From Pseudomonadota bacterium (GTDB taxonomy: Bacteria; Pseudomonadota; Gammaproteobacteria; Burkholderiales; Ferrovaceae), in contig JAKABO010000010.1 of assembly GCA_021796835.1 (NCBI GenBank), forward strand, positions 18,387 through 82,386: a DNA stretch of 64,000 nt. The letters run 5' to 3'. The notes below the pieces were generated by a model. That model saw nothing but the letters and a program-made list of their open reading frames with translations, was not told where the DNA came from and did not search any database. The translations under genes were made by a program, and so were the position numbers. Of this stretch, positions 59,770 through 64,000 are shown in pieces; the first letter of the stretch is position 1; every line of letters starts with the position of its first letter.

Positions 59770-59780
59770 TACCGAGAGGA

Positions 59781-61589
59781 TTAAGCCGCAGAGGGTGCAA
59801 TCAATGCCAGAATGCGGTCACCGCTTACAGGAGCAATAGTCTCATCGGCATGTAGTACGCGCAGAATATGCTCTCCAGTGATCATGAAGAGGGGTAGGAA
59901 GCCTGCTTTATGCTGTTCCTGATAAGATTCCCAGGAAAAGTTTTCGCTCAGGAGAGTGGTATGGATTTTCCAGCCGTTATCCAATAGTTGGGAGAGTCGT
60001 GAGTAGGTCACATCTCCCCCAAAAAGATAACTTCCTCGGTAAGGTGCTGCCACCTGCTGTCGGTCGCGCCCGACCATTGCGTTCTCGTCGGTCAGGATGA
60101 AGACATGGTCCAGGCCAAACTCTGGTTTATAACGCATACTTGCAATGATGTTGAGGGAGTGATCTTCGGCCAGGCCGAGCATGTAGCCAAAGTCGAGTAA
60201 ATCGAGATAACGATCTGCTTGCACGGAAACAGGATGGGCGTAAAAAGTGTTGATGCCCGTTGCGCGTGCTTTGCGGATTTGAGCGAAGTCGTTATCCAAC
60301 AACAGGCAGGCAAAGCCCGCCTGATCCAGGGTTTTGGCAATGACCTGGGCGACAGGATTGGCGCCGATGATGAGGATGCTCTGTGGTTCCTTCTCGTCCA
60401 CATTCAGCAGCATGGCCAGAGGTCTGGCCGTGAGGCTGGGCAGAAGAACGCTGGCGATGATGAGCGCGAAGGTCAGGGGAACGAAGAGCGAAGCATGGGG
60501 ATAGTGGACTGCCTGCAAGGTTTGTCCGAGCACCGCTGCAGTGGCTGCGGCAACGATGCCGCGTGGTGCAATCCAGGCGACGAGGACCTGTTCCCGCCAG
60601 TGCAACTCCGATCCCCAGGAGGCGAGAGCGACCTTGATGGGTTGTGCGACGACTTGGATAACCACGAGCAGACCGAGCCCGGGTCCCAGCACGGCACGAA
60701 TCTCCGTGAGATTCAAACGCGCCGCCAGAATGATGAAGAGTAGGGAGATCAGCAGGATAGAGAGGCTTTCCTTGAAGTCCAGGATATTGTCCAAGGGTAC
60801 GTCACGCATATTGGAGAGCACCATGCCGATAAGGGTGACCGCCAGCAGGCCGGAATCTTTGACCAAGACATCGGACAAGGCGAAAATCATGAGCACGCTT
60901 GCCAAGACGAGGAAGGGGTGAAGATAGTCCGGCACTGCCCGGCGTCGTAGTATCCATCCCAAAGTGAAGCCTCCCGTCACCCCCAAGGTGACACCCACTC
61001 CCACGATGCGCAGAAAGTTCAAACTGGCCTCCCCCAGGGATGCGGAGGCGGAGTTTTGGGCTACCAGCGCTTCGAATACGATCACGCTGAGGAGTACACC
61101 GATGGGGTCGATGAGGATGCTCTCCCAGCGTAATACCTTGGCAATCTTGGCGTTTGGGCGGACGCTACGCAGGATGGGCGCAATGACTGTGGGACCGGAG
61201 ACTACCGTGACCGCGCCAAAGAGAACAGCCATGGGCCAAGGGAAATGCGCAAGCCAGTGGGTGGCGATACTGATGATTGTCCAAGTGCTGAACACGCTCA
61301 GGATCAATAGGCGCTGGATGACCGTGCCAAGGCCGCGGAGTTCGCTCAGACGTAACGATAGGGCACCCTCAAAGAGGATAATGGCCACGCACAGTGAGAC
61401 GGCGGGGAAGAGCAGGGGCCCAAAAATCGCATCTGGTCGTAGCCAGCCGAGGATGGGCCCAAGCAGAATGCCCAGCATCAACAAAAAAAGAATGGCGGGT
61501 AATTTGATCCGCCAAGCGATCCACTGGCTGAGGAGACCGAGGAATAATAGGCTGGCAATGAGGAAAACAACGCCAAAGTTGACGTTCAT
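59781..61589 (-). CDS. CPA1-type cation/proton antiporter with TrkA-N domain
   Basis: Inner-membrane Na+ or K+/H+ exchanger. The 602-residue protein has about twelve to thirteen TM helices (1-400) with the ion-binding segments TVVSGPTVIAPILRS and RWESILIDPIGVLLSV, then a nucleotide-binding TrkA-N/RCK domain (SILIIGANPVAQVIAKTLDQAG, about 405-520) and a C-terminal RCK-like region. The ATG at 61589 fits the family; an upstream frame adds fifteen residues. Which cation is exchanged cannot be told. Other minus-strand genes nearby are a MarR regulator and an SRPBCC protein. Confidence 0.9.
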   Translation of the reverse strand: MNVNFGVVFLIASLLFLGLLSQWIAWRIKLPAILFLLMLGILLGPILGWLRPDAIFGPLLFPAVSLCVAIILFEGALSLRLSELRGLGTVIQRLLILSVFSTWTIISIATHWLAHFPWPMAVLFGAVTVVSGPTVIAPILRSVRPNAKIAKVLRWESILIDPIGVLLSVIVFEALVAQNSASASLGEASLNFLRIVGVGVTLGVTGGFTLGWILRRRAVPDYLHPFLVLASVLMIFALSDVLVKDSGLLAVTLIGMVLSNMRDVPLDNILDFKESLSILLISLLFIILAARLNLTEIRAVLGPGLGLLVVIQVVAQPIKVALASWGSELHWREQVLVAWIAPRGIVAAATAAVLGQTLQAVHYPHASLFVPLTFALIIASVLLPSLTARPLAMLLNVDEKEPQSILIIGANPVAQVIAKTLDQAGFACLLLDNDFAQIRKARATGINTFYAHPVSVQADRYLDLLDFGYMLGLAEDHSLNIIASMRYKPEFGLDHVFILTDENAMVGRDRQQVAAPYRGSYLFGGDVTYSRLSQLLDNGWKIHTTLLSENFSWESYQEQHKAGFLPLFMITGEHILRVLHADETIAPVSGDRILALIAPSAA

Positions 61590-61748
61590 CGTTGGTGGTC
61601 CTTGATTGCGTTCTGGATCGGCATGGAGGGCCAACGCATACTATGGCAGAAAACGAAATACCGCGTCGTGGCGCAACTGGCTGAATCCACCAGCCACAAC
61701 CAATATTGACATGTTCCTTTGCTGTCACGCCGGTCCAATGGCGTGTGT

Positions 61749-62225
61749 TCAGGGGGAATTGCCAGCAACTATGGAGATGGTCAGTGCTTTGTAGGACGCC
61801 AACTGTTGTTCCGTCAGGCATGAGAAGAATTCATCGTCAGCCCGTTCGACGGCAACGATGGCTTGGTGAATCAGTTCGCGTCCATTTGCCGTGAACCGAA
61901 CCTGAATGGAACGCGTATCGATGGCTGAAGGCTCCCGATGGACGAGGCCGGCTTCCTCCAGTTTTCGAATGGCTTTGGAAAGGGTCATTTTATCGATTTT
62001 GGCATGCTCAACCAGACGAGCCTGGGTGGGTGGCTCATGCTGCTGCTCGAACCACAGGAGCGAAGCCATGATGGCGAACTGGGTTTGGGTAATGGAAAAT
62101 TCATTGAATATCCGCGCGAGTTTCCCCTGCCACAGGGCAACGAGTTTCCACAGCAGAAATCCGGGGCTGTCGTCAGCCTGATCGTGCTTGAAAGGTGAAG
62201 ACTCAGATGCATTTTGCTGCTTCAA
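61749..62225 (-). CDS. MarR-family transcriptional regulator
   Basis: A 158-residue dimeric winged-helix regulator. The DNA-binding part includes LTQTQFAIMASLLW-like helices, TQARLVEHAKIDKMTLSKAIRKLEEAG read across 92-115 and a DTRSIQVRFT wing. The start lies 23 bases inside the upstream SRPBCC gene, so the two are coupled. Targets may be this operon and the antiporter gene, which begins 160 bases downstream. Confidence 0.9.
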   Translation of the reverse strand: MKQQNASESSPFKHDQADDSPGFLLWKLVALWQGKLARIFNEFSITQTQFAIMASLLWFEQQHEPPTQARLVEHAKIDKMTLSKAIRKLEEAGLVHREPSAIDTRSIQVRFTANGRELIHQAIVAVERADDEFFSCLTEQQLASYKALTISIVAGNSP

Positions 62226-62622
62226 TCAGGGCCTCTGTCTGCGCCGCCATTCCGTTGGCAATTTTTTCCGCAACTATTTTTCTCCACAGGAAGGATAAAA
62301 AACCTTCGATGCTCATGGTCGTGCGTATCTCTAATTCATCCCCATGGGTAATGAATTCATGGCAACCGTACATGCGTGCACCAGGAAAACAGGTCAGATC
62401 AGTGAACTGGTGACCGGGTTCAACTTCGAGGATCTGGATGGAAACCCACGAGCCCCCCTTGGGTTTGAGCCGGAAAGTGTTCCCTGTCTTGAATTCGCCG
62501 TCCAATTCCGCGGATTCTATGTCGGGTTGCCAAATATGCCACCGATTGATATCGGTCCATACTTCCCACACTTTTCCCGCTGGTAAACCGCTCACTTGCT
62601 TGCTGTAGGTTTTGCTCCACAT
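62203..62622 (-). CDS. SRPBCC (START/Bet v1-like) family protein
   Basis: A 139-residue protein of the polyketide-cyclase/AHSA1-like fold with a hydrophobic ligand pocket. VWEVWTDINRWHIWQPDIESAEL and the following LDGEFKTGNTFRLKPKGG segment (no more than the usual start of the fold) are typical. The ATG at 62622 has GGAGAG upstream. It overlaps the marR gene, an arrangement often seen where the regulator controls the partner gene. The ligand is unknown. Confidence 0.82.
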   Translation of the reverse strand: MWSKTYSKQVSGLPAGKVWEVWTDINRWHIWQPDIESAELDGEFKTGNTFRLKPKGGSWVSIQILEVEPGHQFTDLTCFPGARMYGCHEFITHGDELEIRTTMSIEGFLSFLWRKIVAEKIANGMAAQTEALIEAAKCI

Positions 62623-62711
62623 GATTCTCTCCGGAAACAGGAACACATGGGCATATAGTAACCTAGTTTACAATGATTGTGAAGGGGGCTGCCGGGTTCG
62701 TCCTTGAATCT

Positions 62712-63731
62712 TCAGTTGGGAAGCATAATTCTCAACAGGGGCCGACCGTGGATATTTTCCAGAGGGAAATAGACGAGGTGCGTCCGTGGGTCAACTGCAA
62801 CGCTGTGCGCATGGGGCATTTGAATGGAACCCAGCAGGGTCAGTTTTTTATCGTGACTTTGAAAAACCGAGACCGTACCCGCCTCGGAGGCGACATACAA
62901 TCGGTTCAGGCCAGGATCGAAGGCGAGCACATCCGGTTCGTCGCCCACCTCATAGGTTGACAAAAGTTTCATCGAGGTCAGATCCACCAGGGCAAGGGAA
63001 TGGTTATCTTCACCCCCGACAAACGCCAGGTGATTCGCTGTATCCAGTGCGATTCCGTGGGGATTCCGGATTCCCGGCAGCGGACATCGATCAATGATCC
63101 GGTTGGTTGCCGGATCGATGGTCACCAGCATGTTGATTTGGTGCACGCTCACGAGAATGTGTCCCGATACGGGATCGAAGACCGTGTTCCCGGCCTCGCC
63201 GCCCAAGGGGATGCTGGTGATCAACCGATTGGTGGTTGCGTCAATGACGGCATCTGCCGAACCTCCATGTTCATCGGAGACAAAGACGCGGTTTTGCTGC
63301 GGCGCGTAGGCGAGGCCATCGGGATAGGTGACCGGCCCGGGGGTGGCGATCGTTTCAAGGGTTTGCGTATCGACTACGGCGATACGGTGATCCCCGGTCG
63401 CCGCGACATACAGTCGATGGCGTTCCGGCACTGCGAGGACGCCGTGAACGCGTTTGAAACCACCAAGGTTGGCAACTACTTTCCGGCTTGCAACGTCGAA
63501 GATCACCACATGGTCGGCATCCATGTGCGAGATATACAATCGACCGCTGGATGCATCGAAATTCTGATAGTCAAAGCGGACTGCAGGCCCTGGCAAGGGA
63601 ATATCGGCAACCTCGATCAGCGGTTCATGGACCGATGATGGCGAAGTCTGCGCGTGACTCATCGATAGGGGCAAGGAAGTTGCCAGCAGGCAGGCAACGG
63701 CCTGCAGAAATTTGTGATGATAAGGGCTCAT
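62712..63731 (-). CDS. Exported YncE-like beta-propeller (YVTN-repeat) protein
   Basis: A periplasmic seven-bladed beta-propeller of unknown role. The 339-residue precursor has a signal peptide (about 1-28, ending SHAQ) and repeated blades of the form RLYVAATGDHRIAVVD, RVFVSDEHGGSADAVID, HILVSVHQINMLVTID and RLYVASEAGTVSVFQ. No haem or copper motif is visible. The ATG at 63731 has GGAAG five bases upstream and opens the signal peptide; an ATG at 63743 is the alternative. It stands alone, 89 bases upstream of the SRPBCC gene. Confidence 0.85.
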   Translation of the reverse strand: MSPYHHKFLQAVACLLATSLPLSMSHAQTSPSSVHEPLIEVADIPLPGPAVRFDYQNFDASSGRLYISHMDADHVVIFDVASRKVVANLGGFKRVHGVLAVPERHRLYVAATGDHRIAVVDTQTLETIATPGPVTYPDGLAYAPQQNRVFVSDEHGGSADAVIDATTNRLITSIPLGGEAGNTVFDPVSGHILVSVHQINMLVTIDPATNRIIDRCPLPGIRNPHGIALDTANHLAFVGGEDNHSLALVDLTSMKLLSTYEVGDEPDVLAFDPGLNRLYVASEAGTVSVFQSHDKKLTLLGSIQMPHAHSVAVDPRTHLVYFPLENIHGRPLLRIMLPN

Positions 63732-63893
63732 AGGGACTTCCATGCTTCCATGGTTAATGATGCCCTATAGTTATAACCGAAATTGAGGAAGCCAATCATG
63801 AAGATATCATGACAAATTGAGGTGGTTAGAAACCCCGTACCCTATGGAATGGGCGTCCACATAAGCAATAATTCTTTACCAGATGCGCGAAAA
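63732..63893. other. Intergenic region before the insertion-sequence end
   Basis: AT-rich sequence upstream of the propeller gene. No promoter with clear consensus boxes or other element is recognised. Confidence 0.5.
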
Positions 63894-64000
63894 GCCCCGT
63901 CGTTCAGGGCGGGGATGAATAGCGCGGACGGCTATGCCGTCCCTTGAATGCTCAATGGGGTGTTTGTTGTTGCTCGATGTACTGCCGAATGATTTCAATC
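63894..64000 (-). mobile_element. End of an IS200/IS605-like element (partial)
   Basis: From the edge inward: the 3' end of a TnpA gene, a perfect 7-bp GGACGGC/GCCGTCC stem with TAT loop (63926-63942), and a GC-rich hairpin CCCCGTC...GGGCGGGG (63895-63914). Subterminal hairpins behind tnpA are what IS200/IS605 transposases recognise. On the plus strand the frame QMREKPRRSGRG stop resembles the end of TnpB proteins, so a tnpB remnant may overlap this end. The exact boundary cannot be fixed. Confidence 0.65.
63952..64000 (-). CDS. IS200-like TnpA transposase, C-terminal end (truncated by window edge)
   Basis: Only the last 15 codons are in view: IEIIRQYIEQQQTPH then TGA at 63952-63954. The IxIIRxYIExQ pattern is the typical C-terminal helix of Y1-type single-strand transposases, and the hairpins just behind it support the call. 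Confidence 0.65.
   Translation of the reverse strand, partial: IEIIRQYIEQQQTPH

Noticed and set aside
63894..63942. CRISPR repeat or intrinsic terminator
   Set aside because: The hairpins are single and lie directly behind a TnpA end, so an insertion-sequence end explains them better; no repeat-spacer pattern occurs in the window.

Overview
This is a moderately GC-rich stretch of chromosome from a Gram-negative proteobacterium, most likely a betaproteobacterium. That placement is an inference from the trxA-rho-rpmE and rimP-nusA-infB-rbfA-truB orders, a consensus CTGT-N8-ACAG LexA box, a 7Fe FdxA ferredoxin, RND/TonB envelope systems and a PEP-CTERM protein. Most of the window is ordinary, densely packed core genome. 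About 46.9-59.5 kb is accessory in character, and the right edge enters an IS200-like element.

Layout. 1-2009: end of leucine biosynthesis (leuC, cut by the window edge, then leuD). 2125-8499: RND tripartite efflux operon (pump, adaptor, outer-membrane lipoprotein) with a GntR/FadR-type regulator as the last overlapping gene. 8546-8635: tRNA-Ser(CGA). 8603-13039 (minus): di-haem cytochrome c peroxidase overlapping a DAHL-like/GAF/PAS/GGDEF/EAL protein. 13250-14473: slipin, DUF2905 protein, tRNA-Leu(TAA). 14682-15920: MsrA-thioredoxin-like-MsrB fusion. 15909-19061: DODA-type dioxygenase divergent from lexA, sulA-like gene and ArsB/NhaD-type transporter, with an SOS box between. 19092-25742 (minus): response regulator and 7TM sensor kinase, then a TonB-dependent receptor behind two Fur-like boxes, then exbB-exbD-tonB. 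25844-28443: thyA and a divergent leucyl aminopeptidase. 28479-36402: attenuator-like hairpin, rimP-nusA-infB-rbfA-truB and an ATM1-type ABC exporter. 36454-44968 (minus): PBP7-like endopeptidase, hrpA, GT39-type glycosyltransferase, rpmE, rho, trxA. 45158-46684: fdxA, a methyltransferase and a glyoxalase.

Accessory region. An intact DUF3494/PEP-CTERM surface protein is followed by a small possible gene, an AT-richer N-acyl amino acid synthase-like gene carrying a perfect 22-bp inverted repeat, and an internally deleted second copy of a PEP-CTERM gene. This remnant abuts the truncated-looking start of a 2,901-residue cyclic beta-1,2-glucan synthase. Behind the synthase come four small envelope/stress genes (DUF5670, YqjD, YqjE and YqjK types). 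The arrangement points to past recombination between PEP-CTERM gene copies and to a surface/exopolymer module.

Right end (59.5-64 kb, minus strand): a CheW C-terminal fragment, a CPA-type cation/proton antiporter with a TrkA-N domain, a MarR regulator overlapping an SRPBCC protein, an exported beta-propeller protein, and the 3' end of an IS200-type tnpA with its hairpins. No CRISPR array, rRNA operon or prophage was seen. Calls rest on reading motifs and context; no database search was run.
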